Shown here: positions 1-10,127 of the stretch, one piece after another
Numbering within the stretch: position 1 is the stretch's first letter
Layout of the letters: every line of letters begins with the position of its first letter
Source: Phyllobacterium chamaecytisi
GTDB taxonomy: Bacteria; Pseudomonadota; Alphaproteobacteria; Rhizobiales; Rhizobiaceae
DNA: 64,000 nt
Assembly: GCF_020164455.1 (NCBI RefSeq)
Contig: NZ_JAIQWW010000012.1
Location: 62,001-126,000, forward strand
Reading direction: 5' to 3'
The notes under the pieces: model-generated
Database searches by the model: none
Seen by the model: the letters and a program-made list of their open reading frames with translations, nothing else
What the model was told of the DNA's origin: nothing
Position numbers and translations under genes: made by a program

Positions 1-1016
1 AAACGCGCATACTTTTTGAGATCATCCGCGGTTTGAAGACCAACGGGATATCGATCATTTATATCAGCCACCGCATGGCCGAGATATTCGACCTTTGCGA
101 CCGGGTGACTGTTCTGCGTGACGGCCACCATGTGTCGACAGAGCCCGTTGCCGATCTTAAACCTGACGACGTTGTACGCCTTATGGTCGGACGCGAGATT
201 ACGCAACTCTATCCACCCAAGCAACAGGTCGGGGAACGATCGCATGAGGTGGTTCTTTCGGTTCGCGCCCTTGGCGACGATCACCGTTTTGATTGTGTAA
301 ACATCGAGCTTATGAAGGGTGAAATCCTTGGCATCGGTGGTCTCATTGGCTCCGGCCGCACGGAAATCGCGGAAGGGATCTGCGGCTTGCGAGCCACTAC
401 GAGCGGCGAAATCCTGCTCCATGGCAAGCCGCAGGCGATAAGAAACTATGCGGACGCGGTGAACGCAGGTCTCGTTTATCTGTCGGAAGACCGCAAGGGC
501 TCCGGCGTATTCCTGGACCTTTCGATAGCCCAGAATATCTCGGTTCTCAACCTGGACGCGCTTACCGGGGGCCTTGGGTTGATCGACGCGGGGGCAGAAG
601 CAAAGCTGGCCGGCGACTTTGCCAGGAAACTGAATATTCGCATGGGCAGTGTCGATGCACCGGTGTCCTCGCTCAGCGGCGGTAACCAGCAGAAGGTTGC
701 GATTGCCAAACAGCTCGCCGTCCAGCCCAAGGTGATAGTGATGGACGAACCGACGCGTGGCATAGACGTTGGGGCGAAGTCCGAAATCCACACGCTGCTG
801 CGCGAACTCGCCAGCTCCGGAATTGGCATCATCGTCATTTCTTCCGAACTCCCCGAACTGCTAGGGCTGTGTGATCGGGTGATCGTCATCCGCGAAGGCA
901 CGGTGGCTGGTGAACTGGATGCGGAAGCGATGAGCGAAGAAGCGGTTATCCGGCTCGCGTCAGGCGTCAATGCGCAAACTGCACAAAACCGGCTGGCATC
1001 AGAACATGCCGCCTGA
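1..1016 (+). CDS. Ribose-type sugar ABC transporter ATP-binding protein, C-terminal part (5' end outside window)
   Basis: ATPase of a carbohydrate-uptake-2 (RbsA/MglA/LsrA-type) importer, which energises uptake from the cytoplasmic face of the membrane. The frame is open from base 3, and the residues before the first possible TTG (position 33) continue the normal H-loop region ending [10 protein letters not shown], so the gene starts upstream of the window. The visible part holds the end of the first ATPase domain and a complete second domain: the degenerate Walker [10 protein letters not shown], the signature LSGGNQQK and the Walker [14 protein letters not shown] degenerate second Walker A is normal for this family. 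It is followed after 22 bases by its permease. The substrate-binding protein is presumably upstream of the window. The substrate is not known. Confidence 0.93.
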   Translation, partial: TRILFEIIRGLKTNGISIIYISHRMAEIFDLCDRVTVLRDGHHVSTEPVADLKPDDVVRLMVGREITQLYPPKQQVGERSHEVVLSVRALGDDHRFDCVNIELMKGEILGIGGLIGSGRTEIAEGICGLRATTSGEILLHGKPQAIRNYADAVNAGLVYLSEDRKGSGVFLDLSIAQNISVLNLDALTGGLGLIDAGAEAKLAGDFARKLNIRMGSVDAPVSSLSGGNQQKVAIAKQLAVQPKVIVMDEPTRGIDVGAKSEIHTLLRELASSGIGIIVISSELPELLGLCDRVIVIREGTVAGELDAEAMSEEAVIRLASGVNAQTAQNRLASEHAA

Positions 1017-1038
1017 GAAAAGTATGGGAGACGAGAAA

Positions 1039-2028
1039 ATGCTGGCTGAGACGATGGGGACAAAGGCCGTGCGGGCCCCGTCATGGAAAAGACTGGGCTC
1101 CATGCGGGAGGCAGGGCTGATCGCAATCATTCTCGCACTTTGCATAGCCATGAGCTTTGCATCACCGCATTTTCTGACACTCGGAAACTTCCGCGCGATG
1201 CTGATGAGCTTTTCCGTGGAAGGCATCGTTGTCGTCGGGATGACGATCCTGCTTATTGTCGGCGGCATTGACCTTGCTGTAGGCTCCGTCGTCTGTTTCG
1301 CGATGGTCCTGTCGGGCTCGCTGTTCCTCGCGGGGCTCGATCCATGGAGCGCTTCGCTCATCGGCATTCTCGCAAGCGCGCTGATTGGCGCCGTCATGGG
1401 CTTTTTCGTCACCGTAGTCGGGCTCAATCACTTTATTACGTCGCTCGCCGGCATGGTCATCGTGCGCGGCCTGTGCCTTATCATCACCAAGGGAACGCCG
1501 CTCTCCCTCTTTACCCTGCCTCCCGCGTTCAAGGCAGTCGGGCAGGGCAGTTTCCACGGTCTCCCCTATGTCATCATCATCTTCGTCGCCGTTGTCGTGC
1601 TGTTCGACTTCCTGCTCAGGCGCGCAACGGCGCTGCGCAAGGTTTTCTATACGGGCAGTAACGAGAAAGCCGCGCTCTATTCCGGCATCAGGACAAACCA
1701 TGTGAAATTCTGGGTGACCGTGCTCTGCTCGACGCTCGCGGGTTTTGCCGGCGTCATCTACATGTCGCGTTTTGGCGCTGCTACGCCGACGTTCGGTGTC
1801 GGGATGGAGCTCAACATTATAGCCGCTGCGGTCATTGGTGGCGCATCGCTCAATGGCGGGTCGGGGACGATACTTGGTGCCATTCTTGGGATAGCATTGT
1901 TGTCGGTGGTGACCAGTTCTCTGGTCCTGCTCAATGTATCGGTCTACTGGCAGGACATGATAAAGGGGTGCATTCTGCTTGGTGCCGTCTCAATCGATCA
2001 TTTTCTGCACAAGCGGAAGGCTTCCTGA
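1039..2028 (+). CDS. Sugar ABC transporter permease (RbsC/BPD_transp_2 family)
   Basis: Inner-membrane permease of 329 residues that forms the translocation pore with the ATPase encoded just before it. It has about 8-10 hydrophobic segments after a short cytoplasmic N-terminus, and the family-typical GGIDLAVGS and AAAVIGGASLNGGSGT stretches, the latter being the ATPase-contact region of RbsC-like proteins. I chose the ATG at 1039 because GGGAG lies 8 bases before it; longer in-frame starts at 970 and 1024 have no good ribosome binding site. Only one permease gene is seen, so a homodimer is expected, whereas LsrC/LsrD would be two genes. The regulator gene starts 1 base after the stop. Confidence 0.93.
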   Translation: MLAETMGTKAVRAPSWKRLGSMREAGLIAIILALCIAMSFASPHFLTLGNFRAMLMSFSVEGIVVVGMTILLIVGGIDLAVGSVVCFAMVLSGSLFLAGLDPWSASLIGILASALIGAVMGFFVTVVGLNHFITSLAGMVIVRGLCLIITKGTPLSLFTLPPAFKAVGQGSFHGLPYVIIIFVAVVVLFDFLLRRATALRKVFYTGSNEKAALYSGIRTNHVKFWVTVLCSTLAGFAGVIYMSRFGAATPTFGVGMELNIIAAAVIGGASLNGGSGTILGAILGIALLSVVTSSLVLLNVSVYWQDMIKGCILLGAVSIDHFLHKRKAS

Positions 2029-2029
2029 C

Positions 2030-3040
2030 ATGACGATCGTCAGACTAAACACAAAACCGTCCTCGGCACCCCGTGAGGAAATCGTTATTGCGCGGCAAAT
2101 GCATCAGGCCTTGGTGCTGCATTTCCTGGAGGGTCTCACGCAGGCCCAGATCGCCGACCAGCTCGGAGTTTCGCAACCGACTGTGAACCGCCTGATCAAG
2201 CGTGGCCGGCAGCTTGGTCTTGTGGAGATCAAGATCAAATCCCCGGTCGAGCCCTTGATTGATCTGGAGGAGCGGTTGCTGGCGCTCGGCGGGATAAACC
2301 GGGCTGTTGTCGTGCCAACGGTTTCCGACAATCCGCAGACCGCGCTTCAGGCCGTGGGCGAGGCGGCGGCACGCCTGCTTCTCGATGAGATCGCCGATGG
2401 TGACACGATCTGCATCACCGGCGGCAAGGGCGTCAGTGCCGTGGTTGCGGGACTGCATGCACAACGTTCATTCAACGTCGAAGTGGTTCCAGCCACGGGA
2501 TGCGTTCAGGGCAAGCATTACACCGACGTGAACCATGTTTCGACATCCATGGCGGACAAGCTCGGCGGTCGCGCCTATCAGATTCACGCGCCGCTCTTTG
2601 CCGACAGCGCTGCAGAACGTGCGATGCTGATCAATATGCGCTCGGTAGCCGATGTATTCAAACGGGCACGGGAGGCGAAGGTGGCACTTGTCGGCATCGG
2701 GTCGATCCTGACCGACGATTCAAGCTATTATGATCTGCATCCATCTTCCAGTACCGACAGGCAATCGATAGAGCAGTCAGGCGCAAGTTGCGAACTCCTG
2801 GCGCATCTGCTCGACGACTGGGGCCAGGTTTGCGGCTACAGCCTGAATGATTCCCTTGTCTCCCTGACCTTGCGGGAGTTCGCCTCGATCCCAAGCAAGA
2901 TCGGTGTCGCGAGCGGACCCAACAAAGCACGGCCGATCCTCAGCATCATGCGTGGCAACCACCTGGATACGCTGGTCACAGATGAAGCGACTGGACAGCG
3001 GATTCTGGATATTGCGGCGGTCGAAGGAGCCTTGGCATGA
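2030..3040 (+). CDS. SorC-family sugar-binding transcriptional regulator
   Basis: Regulator of 336 residues in the SorC/DeoR-like family that includes LsrR and EryD. An N-terminal helix-turn-helix is visible at about residues 33-62 (LTQAQIADQLGVSQPTV), followed by a C-terminal sugar-phosphate-binding domain with the phosphate-loop-like ITGGKGVSAVVAG. Members normally bind a phosphorylated sugar made by the kinase of their own operon, which fits the FGGY kinase gene downstream. The ATG at 2030 follows the permease stop by 1 base, and the end overlaps the aldo/keto reductase start by 4 bases. Its position inside the operon suggests autoregulation. The operator is not visible because the operon promoter lies outside the window. 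Confidence 0.9.
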   Translation: MTIVRLNTKPSSAPREEIVIARQMHQALVLHFLEGLTQAQIADQLGVSQPTVNRLIKRGRQLGLVEIKIKSPVEPLIDLEERLLALGGINRAVVVPTVSDNPQTALQAVGEAAARLLLDEIADGDTICITGGKGVSAVVAGLHAQRSFNVEVVPATGCVQGKHYTDVNHVSTSMADKLGGRAYQIHAPLFADSAAERAMLINMRSVADVFKRAREAKVALVGIGSILTDDSSYYDLHPSSSTDRQSIEQSGASCELLAHLLDDWGQVCGYSLNDSLVSLTLREFASIPSKIGVASGPNKARPILSIMRGNHLDTLVTDEATGQRILDIAAVEGALA

Positions 3041-4032
3041 ATGGTGATCAATTGGTGCGTTCGATAGGCAGGTCAGGCGTGCAAGCCTCTGCGGTCGGGC
3101 TTGGGACGTGGGCCATCGGTGGCTGGATGTGGGGCGGGACGGACGAAAAGCAGTCAATCGCGGCAATTCACGCATCCCTCGACGCGGGGGTCACTCTGAT
3201 CGATACTGCACCCGCTTACGGGCTGGGACGGTCTGAGGAGATCGTGGGTAAAGCCCTTCAAGGGAGGCGGGACAAAGCGGTCATTGCCACAAAATGCGGT
3301 CTCGTCTGGCACACAAAAAAAGGCAGGCTTTTCTTTGACCAGGACGAAAAGCCGGTCCATCGCTATCTTGGACGTGATGCTATTTTCCATGAGGTCGAAG
3401 CCAGCCTGACCAGGCTAGGCACGGATTATATCGATCTTTACATCACCCATTGGCAGGACCCCACGACCCCGATCGAGGAAACCGTTCGGGCGCTGGAAGA
3501 TCTGCGCAGTTCAGGCAAGATACGGGCAATTGGAGCAAGCAATCTCAGCGCGGCCGAACTGGATGCCTACATCACAACCGGTTCGCTCGATGCTATCCAG
3601 GAAAAGTTCAGCATGATCGACCGGGAGATCGGGAAGGACCTCCTGCCTATGGCCCGGCAGAACGACGTTTCGACCTTGAGCTATTCGTCCCTGGCGCTGG
3701 GACTGCTCTCGGGAACGATCGATCCGCACCGCACATTTTCCGGCGATGATCAGCGCAAAGACAATCCGCGGTTTTCGGTCAACAATAGGCTGAAGGCGCT
3801 AGCGTTCGCTGAAGCAATTCAGCCTGTAGCCAGCAGGCATGATGCCAGCGTTGCACAGACGGTGATCGCCTGGACGCTGGCGCAGGAAGGCGTGACGTTT
3901 GCATTGTGCGGTGCGCGCAATCCGGAGCAGGCGCTGGAGAATGCAAAAGCCGGAGCGATCCGGCTCGGCAAAGAAGATCTTTCGGCCATCGACGCGGCCA
4001 TCGCAGTGAAACTTGCAGATATGGACAGGTAA
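3037..4032 (+). CDS. Aldo/keto reductase
   Basis: NAD(P)H-dependent oxidoreductase of 331 residues with the aldo/keto reductase barrel. The catalytic tetrad can be placed at Asp56, Tyr61 (DTAPAYG), Lys86 (ATKCG) and His138 (YITHWQDP), and the cofactor-side segment GASNLSAAELDAY is present. It would interconvert a carbonyl and an alcohol on a sugar or small aldehyde. The start overlaps the regulator stop (ATGA), so translational coupling is likely, and the FAD dehydrogenase gene follows after 11 bases. In this operon it could act on the initial substrate or on the aldehyde released by the aldolase; this is inference from gene context. Confidence 0.92.
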   Translation: MNGDQLVRSIGRSGVQASAVGLGTWAIGGWMWGGTDEKQSIAAIHASLDAGVTLIDTAPAYGLGRSEEIVGKALQGRRDKAVIATKCGLVWHTKKGRLFFDQDEKPVHRYLGRDAIFHEVEASLTRLGTDYIDLYITHWQDPTTPIEETVRALEDLRSSGKIRAIGASNLSAAELDAYITTGSLDAIQEKFSMIDREIGKDLLPMARQNDVSTLSYSSLALGLLSGTIDPHRTFSGDDQRKDNPRFSVNNRLKALAFAEAIQPVASRHDASVAQTVIAWTLAQEGVTFALCGARNPEQALENAKAGAIRLGKEDLSAIDAAIAVKLADMDR

Positions 4033-4043
4033 CGGGCTGCATC

Positions 4044-5849
4044 ATGAATCGTGAAGAGATATTCGACGGGCTTCGCCGGAGTCCGAAGGTGGACGTATGT
4101 GTCATGGGCGGCGGCATCAACGGTATCAGTGTATTCCGTGAGCTTGCCCTTCAGGGTCTCAACGTACTGCTCGTGGAGAAGAGCGACTATTGTTCCGGTG
4201 CCAGTTCAGCCTTGTCTCGGATGGTGCATGGCGGCCTGCGTTATCTTGAAAACGGAGAGTTCAATCTGGTGAGGGAATCGCTTGTCGAGCGCGATCGGCT
4301 ATTGAGAAATGCGCCGCATCTTATCGCGCCTCTGCCAACTATGGTTCCTGTTTTCGATGTCTTCTCCGGTCTTGCAAATGGCATCGTTCGCTTCCTTGGC
4401 CTCGGCCGCAAACCCAGCCGCCGTGGCGCCATCGCCATCAAGGCAGGGCTGAGCATCTATGATTTTCTGACGCGCAAGCGTGCACTGATGCCTCGGCATC
4501 GATTTCGCGGACGGCGGGGAACACTTGCCAAATGGCCCAAGCTCAATCCGGCGATAAAGAGTTCGGCAACCTACTACGATGCATGGGTCAGGCAGCCGGA
4601 ACGCATCGGAATCGAATTGCTGCAGGACGGGCTGTCCGCGGGACCGGGCGCACGTGCCCTCAACTATGCTGAGCTCCGAAGCAACGGAACCGGGGGTTTT
4701 ATTGTGCAGGACCTTGTTGGCGGCACGACGACGGCAATCGAGCCGGCACTCATCATCAATGCGACGGGCGGCTGGATCGATATCGCCAATGCCCGCCTGT
4801 TCTCGCCGGAAACTCGGCCGGCGCCGCTGATGGGCGGAACCAAGGGCTCGCACCTGATTATCGACAATGCCGAACTCTCCAAGGCTCTCGATGGCCATAT
4901 GATCTACTACGAGAATGAGGATGGCCGTGTCTGCATTCTGTTTCCCTATCTCGGCAAGGTTCTGGTTGGTTCCACCGATATTCGGATCGATGACCCGGCA
5001 ACTGTTATCTGCACCCCGGATGAACGGGACTATATCCTGCAATCGCTCGCCTTCGTGTTGCCTGATATTCAAATCCGGCCGGAGGAAATCGTCTATCAGT
5101 TCTCCGGTGTCAGGCCGCTTCCCGCCAGCAAGGACAAGTTCACCGGGCGTATCCCACGCGATCATTTTTGCACCTTCATCGAATCTGATGGCGTTCCGGC
5201 GGTGCTATGCATGATTGGCGGCAAATGGACGACGTTTCGCTCGTTTGGAGAACTCGGTGCGGACATGGCATTAGGTCGCCTGCAGAGAACCCGCCATCTG
5301 ACGACGGCGGACCGTCCCATTGGCGGCGGGCGCGCTTTCCCGGCGGATACCGGAGACTGGATAGCGCGCACGTCTTCCGCAACGGGCCTTGCGCCAGCAC
5401 GCATAAGCGGGCTTTTCGAACGATATGGAACAGCAGCCGCCCCGATTGCCGGCTTCATAGCCAGTGGAGCGGACGAACCCGTGCCGGTCGCCGGTTACTC
5501 CACCCGCGAGATGCTGTTCCTCATACGCCATGAATGCGTCGAACATCTCGATGATCTCCTGCTGAGACGAACAACGCTCGCGATCAGCGGACAATTGTCG
5601 CTCGATATGACGAATGTGGCCCTCGAGATCATCGCAGATGAAAAGCACTGGTCATTGGCACTCAAGGCTGCCGAACGGTCTCGGTTCCTCGATCTTCTCG
5701 CCGTCCGCCATGGCGTCAGCCTTGAAATACTTACAGCACGCAATGAACAAGGAGTACGATATGCGAAACAACCGCAAGGTCCGGATGAACCGACTGTTCG
5801 GCAACGGGCGCTGCCTCGACGTGGCGATCGATCACGGCGTGTGCAATGA
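4044..5849 (+). CDS. FAD-dependent glycerol-3-phosphate dehydrogenase-like protein (GlpD/EryB-like)
   Basis: Predicted flavoprotein of 601 residues that would oxidise a polyol phosphate to a ketose phosphate and pass electrons to quinone at the membrane. The N-terminus has the dinucleotide fold VCVMGGGINGISVFREL and the GlpD-type segments SSALSRMVHGGLRYL and GGTKGSHLIID, followed by a C-terminal DAO_C-like helical domain. EryB of the Brucella erythritol pathway belongs to the same family. The ATG at 4044 is preferred to upstream in-frame starts, which lie inside the preceding gene. The last 30 codons overlap the aldolase gene by 89 bases, and the tail there (rich in Arg and Gln) does not look like normal protein, so a late frameshift is possible. 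Confidence 0.85.
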   Translation: MNREEIFDGLRRSPKVDVCVMGGGINGISVFRELALQGLNVLLVEKSDYCSGASSALSRMVHGGLRYLENGEFNLVRESLVERDRLLRNAPHLIAPLPTMVPVFDVFSGLANGIVRFLGLGRKPSRRGAIAIKAGLSIYDFLTRKRALMPRHRFRGRRGTLAKWPKLNPAIKSSATYYDAWVRQPERIGIELLQDGLSAGPGARALNYAELRSNGTGGFIVQDLVGGTTTAIEPALIINATGGWIDIANARLFSPETRPAPLMGGTKGSHLIIDNAELSKALDGHMIYYENEDGRVCILFPYLGKVLVGSTDIRIDDPATVICTPDERDYILQSLAFVLPDIQIRPEEIVYQFSGVRPLPASKDKFTGRIPRDHFCTFIESDGVPAVLCMIGGKWTTFRSFGELGADMALGRLQRTRHLTTADRPIGGGRAFPADTGDWIARTSSATGLAPARISGLFERYGTAAAPIAGFIASGADEPVPVAGYSTREMLFLIRHECVEHLDDLLLRRTTLAISGQLSLDMTNVALEIIADEKHWSLALKAAERSRFLDLLAVRHGVSLEILTARNEQGVRYAKQPQGPDEPTVRQRALPRRGDRSRRVQ

Positions 5850-6603
5850 ACCATCTTTCCTGGATGGTCTTGAGGATATGGAAGGTGTGGTCGGGACGCT
5901 GGTTGCCGCGGCTCCGGATGCGATCCAGATGAACTATGGCCAGGCCGATCTTCTCCAGAACGTGGCAGGCAAGGCAAAGCCGGCTCTCGTCATGCGCATC
6001 GACATGGGCAACCCCTATAACCCCGTCCGCCATCGCGACATGTGGGCTGTTCTGCAAAATCAGGCCGAGCCGCTGGTCGGTGCTATCGAACTCGACGCTG
6101 CCTGCGTGGTGGTGAACCTGTTTATGCTGCCGGATGAGCCTCACCTGTTCCGCCAGTGCATCGAGAACATCTCGCGTGTGCGTGCCGATTGCGAAAAATA
6201 TGGCATGCCGTTGATGATTGAACCCCTAGTCATGCAGCCTGTTACCGAACGCGGAGGCTATATGGTAGATGGCGACGCCGACAAGATCGTCACGCTGACC
6301 CGGCTTGCCCGCGAGATGGGCGCGGATATCGTCAAGGCGGATCCCACGACCAACGCAGAGGATTTTCACCGGGTAGTCGAGGCAGCGCGTTGCCCGGTAC
6401 TGGTGCGGGGCGGCGGAAAGGAAGATTTGCGCACCGTCTTCGATAAATCGGCAGCCTTGATGCGGCAGGGCGCGATGGGAATGGTTTACGGCCGCAACAT
6501 CTACCAGCACTCCAACCCGGGTGCCGTGGTGCGTGGACTCATGGCAATCATCCATGACGATGCCAGTGGCGAGGACGCCTACGCGCGCTATCAGCAAGGC
6601 TGA
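5761..6603 (+). CDS. Class I aldolase of the DhnA/LsrF/FbaB family
   Basis: Barrel aldolase of 280 residues related to archaeal-type class I fructose-bisphosphate aldolase, LsrF and Cgl0159/IolJ-type enzymes. The N-terminal substrate motif LDVAIDHG and a likely Schiff-base lysine, Lys192 in GADIVKADPT, are present, with the phosphate-binding VRGGGK and MGMVYGRNIYQ near the C-terminus. It would cleave a ketose phosphate, giving a C3 unit. The ATG at 5761 has AAGGAG 6 bases upstream. It lies in a different frame inside the last 89 bases of the GlpD-like gene and is followed by the kinase after 31 bases. The exact substrate cannot be read from the sequence. Confidence 0.88.
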   Translation: MRNNRKVRMNRLFGNGRCLDVAIDHGVCNEPSFLDGLEDMEGVVGTLVAAAPDAIQMNYGQADLLQNVAGKAKPALVMRIDMGNPYNPVRHRDMWAVLQNQAEPLVGAIELDAACVVVNLFMLPDEPHLFRQCIENISRVRADCEKYGMPLMIEPLVMQPVTERGGYMVDGDADKIVTLTRLAREMGADIVKADPTTNAEDFHRVVEAARCPVLVRGGGKEDLRTVFDKSAALMRQGAMGMVYGRNIYQHSNPGAVVRGLMAIIHDDASGEDAYARYQQG

Positions 6604-6634
6604 GAATGAATAAGGACCTGAGGAGGGGTTCGGA

Positions 6635-8164
6635 ATGGGAAAATATCTTCTGGGGCTGGATGCCGGCAATACAATCATCAAGGCGGTGATCTTCGACCGG
6701 CAGGGCAACGAGATTGCCTCCGTTGCCGAGGAGGGACATAGCAGCATGCCGTGTCCAGGACATGTCGAGCGTGGGCTTGGTGAACTCTGGACAAATGCAA
6801 AGCTGGTAATTCGGACATGTATCGAGCAGGCGGGCATCGAGCCGAGGGAAATCGCAGCCATCGGGTGCGCGGGCCATGGCAACGGGCTCTATGCGCTGGA
6901 CCGGCAGGGGGAGCCGCTACTCGCCATCCAGTCGCTCGATACAAGGGCAGCCGGTCTTGTCGAGGAATGGCAGGCCGAAGGCGTCGGCGATCGTACATAT
7001 CCCATCGGCCTGCAACGCCCCTGGCCCTCCCAGACACCAACATTGCTCGCCTGGATCAAACGCCATCGGACGGAAACATTCGGTAGGATCGGTACGGTCT
7101 TCCTCTGCAAGGACTTTATCGTCAATCGGCTCACCGGCCAGCGCGTCAGCGAAGTTTCCGACATGGCGGGTTGCGGGCTGCTGAACGTCACTGAGCGCCG
7201 CTATGATCATGACCTGATGGCCGCCTTCGGGCTCGGTGATTGTATGGATATGCTGCCACGACTGATCGAAAGTGCTGACATAGCCGGAACGGTGACCGGC
7301 GCGGCGGCGGCAGAAACGGGTCTCGCCGTGGGCACACCGGTCATAGGCGGGTTCTTCGACGTCGTCGCTTCGGCAATCGGCTCGGGCGTCACACGCACGG
7401 GGGCTGGCTCGATCATTGCCGGGACCTGGAGCATCAATCAGGTGATCATCGACCAGCCCCGATTGGAGGGGCCGGTCTTCATGTCATCGACCTTTGATCG
7501 CGATCGTTACATGGCGATCGAGTCTAGCGCTACATCTGCCGCCAATCTCGAATGGTTCGTGCGCGAATTCTTTCCCGGCAAGCAGCAGGATGGACGCTCG
7601 CCGTTCGACGTGTGCTGCGAACTTGCCTCCTCGGTGCAGCCAGCGATCAACGATCCGATCTATCATCCGTTTCTCTATGGAGCGCAGCAGGACGGCAATG
7701 CGCGGGCCGCATTCTATGGAATTGCGGGCTGGCACACCAAGTGCCATTTGATCCGTGCTCTGCTGGAAGGCGTTGCCTTCGGTCATCGCCAGCATATCGA
7801 GACCCTGCGGGCTGCAGGCGCCGGGTTCGACGAAGCGGTGCTGTCAGGAGGTGGTGCGCGCAGCCTGCTCTGGCCGCAGATTTTCGCGGATGTGCTGGGA
7901 GTACCCGTCACGGTCGCCCGCTCGAGCCAAACGGGCGCCCTTGGCGCGGCGATCGCCGCAGGAACCGCCGTCGGCATGTTTGCCGATTTCGAGGCTGGCG
8001 CCACGGCAATGGTTTCAACTGACCGCCACTACAGGCCGGACGCAGCGCGCTCGGTCCATTATGACCACCGCTACCGGCTCTATCTGGATATCGCCGATGC
8101 AATGGCGCCGATCTGGCGGCGCATGGCAGGAAGCGGAGCATCCGCGACGGAGGTGGCAGCGTGA
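6635..8164 (+). CDS. FGGY-family carbohydrate kinase
   Basis: Cytoplasmic sugar or polyol kinase of 509 residues with the actin-like ATPase fold. The N-terminal phosphate-1 motif [17 protein letters not shown], the substrate region [14 protein letters not shown] with SLDTRA, and the C-terminal adenosine-side motif [20 protein letters not shown] are visible. The family includes LsrK, EryA, xylulokinase and glycerol kinase. I cannot pick the substrate, but with a GlpD-like dehydrogenase and an aldolase next to it, a polyol or ketose is likely. The start has a strong AGGAGG 8 bases upstream, and the stop overlaps the next gene's GTG by 4 bases. The product may be the effector of the SorC regulator. 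Confidence 0.92.
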   Translation: MGKYLLGLDAGNTIIKAVIFDRQGNEIASVAEEGHSSMPCPGHVERGLGELWTNAKLVIRTCIEQAGIEPREIAAIGCAGHGNGLYALDRQGEPLLAIQSLDTRAAGLVEEWQAEGVGDRTYPIGLQRPWPSQTPTLLAWIKRHRTETFGRIGTVFLCKDFIVNRLTGQRVSEVSDMAGCGLLNVTERRYDHDLMAAFGLGDCMDMLPRLIESADIAGTVTGAAAAETGLAVGTPVIGGFFDVVASAIGSGVTRTGAGSIIAGTWSINQVIIDQPRLEGPVFMSSTFDRDRYMAIESSATSAANLEWFVREFFPGKQQDGRSPFDVCCELASSVQPAINDPIYHPFLYGAQQDGNARAAFYGIAGWHTKCHLIRALLEGVAFGHRQHIETLRAAGAGFDEAVLSGGGARSLLWPQIFADVLGVPVTVARSSQTGALGAAIAAGTAVGMFADFEAGATAMVSTDRHYRPDAARSVHYDHRYRLYLDIADAMAPIWRRMAGSGASATEVAA

Positions 8165-9786
8165 ACCCGCATGCCCATGAAGCCGCGCTCGACGAGGGCG
8201 TCTACGACTTCATTATCATAGGAGCGGGATCGGCGGGCTGCGTCCTTGCCAACCGGCTGTCGGCGAACCCGAGAAATCGCGTTCTCCTGCTCGAGGCTGG
8301 AGGCAGCGATCGATATTACTGGATTCATGTGCCGATCGGCTATCTCTTCTGCATGGGTAACCCTCGCACCGACTGGATGATGAAGACGGCGGTGGAACCG
8401 GGCCTCAACGGCCGCTCCTTGCCCTATCCCCGCGGCAAGGTCCTCGGCGGATGTTCTTCGATCAACGGAATGATCTACATGCGTGGGCAAGCCGCCGACT
8501 ACGACAATTGGCGGCAAGCAGGTAATACCGGCTGGGGCTGGGATGATGTCCTGCCGTATTTTCTGAAATCCGAAGACAATTATCGCGGGCGCACTTCCAT
8601 GCATGGTGCGGGCGGGGAGTGGCGCGTGGAGCGGCAGCGACTTTCGTGGCCCATCCTCGATGCTTTTCGGGATGCCGCGGAAGAACTAGGCATTCCCAAG
8701 ACCGATGATTTTAATGCGGGTGACAATGAGGGCTCGGGCTATTTCGAGGTGAATCAACGCGGTGGGTTCCGCTGGAATACGACCAAGGCGTTTCTGCGCC
8801 CGGCTCTCAAGCGGCGCAACCTTCGCGTTGTCACCGGAGCCGAGGTTGAACGCCTGGAGTTCGATGGCAAGCGCGCGGCACGTGTCCGCTTTGGCCTTCG
8901 GGGCAAAGCCCGCGTTGCAGCTGCCGCGGGAGAAATCATCCTTTCGGCAGGAGCAATCAACTCGCCCAAAATCCTCGAACTTTCGGGGATTGGCGACCCC
9001 GCAATCCTCTCTCGCGCAGAAATCGAACCACTTCATCAACTTCGCGGCGTCGGCGCCAACCTTCAGGACCACCTGCAAATTCGCACGGTGTTCCGCGTCG
9101 AAGGTGCGAAGACGCTGAACCAGCTCTACCACAATCTTATTTCGCGCGCCGGGATGGGATTGGAGTATCTTTTCCGCCAATCCGGACCACTTTCGATGGC
9201 ACCGAGCCAGCTCGGCATTTTTGCGAAGAGCGATCCGGCATTAATGACACCCGATCTTGAATATCACGTCCAGCCGCTCAGCACCGATCGCCTTGGCGAG
9301 CCCTTGCACCGCTACCCGGCCGTCACTGTTTCGGTCTGCAATCTCCGTCCGGAAAGCCGGGGGACCGTGCATATTTCCAGGCCGGAGGCGAGTGTTGCGC
9401 CGGACATCCGGCCGAATTACCTCTCGACGGTCGGCGACAGACTGCTTGCCGCCAGGTCCATCCGTCACGCCCGCAATCTCATGGCCGCAAAGGCCGTCAT
9501 GAAGTACCGGCCGGAAGAGATGCTTCCCGGCCGCAGATATCAGAGCGATGAGGAACTGATCCAGCGTGCAGGCGACATCGCAACAACGATCTTTCATCCG
9601 GTCGGAACCTGCAGAATGGGCAGCGACGATCTAGCTGTGGTCGATAATAGCCTTAAGGTCCGCGGGCTGGAAAAACTACGTGTAGTGGATGCTTCAATAA
9701 TGCCAGCCATAGTCTCAGGGAATACAAACTCCCCCGTCATAATGATCGCGGAAAAAGCTGCCGATCTCATTCTTCAGGGCAACTGA
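8161..9786 (+). CDS. GMC-family FAD oxidoreductase (choline dehydrogenase-like)
   Basis: Flavoprotein alcohol dehydrogenase of 541 residues. It has the FAD motif [19 protein letters not shown] signature 1 ([21 protein letters not shown]), signature 2 ([15 protein letters not shown]) and the C-terminal catalytic His region HPVGTCRMG followed by the closing FAD stretch [17 protein letters not shown]. BetA-type enzymes oxidise alcohols to aldehydes and donate electrons to the respiratory chain. No signal peptide is seen, so it is cytoplasmic or peripheral. The GTG start at 8161 overlaps the kinase stop (GTGA); GGAGG precedes it. It is the last gene of the operon and probably acts on a substrate or side product of the same pathway. 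Confidence 0.92.
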   Translation: MNPHAHEAALDEGVYDFIIIGAGSAGCVLANRLSANPRNRVLLLEAGGSDRYYWIHVPIGYLFCMGNPRTDWMMKTAVEPGLNGRSLPYPRGKVLGGCSSINGMIYMRGQAADYDNWRQAGNTGWGWDDVLPYFLKSEDNYRGRTSMHGAGGEWRVERQRLSWPILDAFRDAAEELGIPKTDDFNAGDNEGSGYFEVNQRGGFRWNTTKAFLRPALKRRNLRVVTGAEVERLEFDGKRAARVRFGLRGKARVAAAAGEIILSAGAINSPKILELSGIGDPAILSRAEIEPLHQLRGVGANLQDHLQIRTVFRVEGAKTLNQLYHNLISRAGMGLEYLFRQSGPLSMAPSQLGIFAKSDPALMTPDLEYHVQPLSTDRLGEPLHRYPAVTVSVCNLRPESRGTVHISRPEASVAPDIRPNYLSTVGDRLLAARSIRHARNLMAAKAVMKYRPEEMLPGRRYQSDEELIQRAGDIATTIFHPVGTCRMGSDDLAVVDNSLKVRGLEKLRVVDASIMPAIVSGNTNSPVIMIAEKAADLILQGN

Positions 9787-9908
9787 CAACATTACCTAGT
9801 CGCAATAAAAGACTTCGGCTGGTGGACGGACACGGTGGTTTCTCCAATATCGAGCGCGAGTGCGAGTTCGATCTTCCGCTCTGGAAATGGCCGATCCGCG
9901 CCGACAAC

Positions 9909-10127
9909 GTGAAACTCAAGCGCGCCTATGAAGCGGCGGCCGCCGAAGACGGTACCCGGGTTCCCGTCCATCGTCTCTGGCCAAGAGGCGTTTCGAAGAA
10001 AGATGCGGCGTTGTCTCTGGGGATGAAAGAGATCGCACCCAGCAGCGAGCTCCGCAAATGGTACGCTCACGATCCTGATCGCTGGAACGAGATTCGCAAA
10101 CGCTACGCAAGTTCGCTTCTTGCATAA
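9909..10127 (+). pseudogene. Truncated DUF488 family protein
   Basis: The reading frame from the GTG at 9909 begins VKLKRAYE and runs through the highly typical DUF488 segments VHRLWPRGVSK, MKEIAPSSELRKW and HDPDRWNEIRKRYA, then stops after about 72 codons. Family members are about 115-120 residues, so the C-terminal 40 or so residues, including the end of the conserved fold, are missing. No continuation of the domain is seen in the other frames up to 10264. The open frame extends upstream to 9822 without family similarity. It is probably a decayed remnant at the junction between two catabolic modules. Confidence 0.6.
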
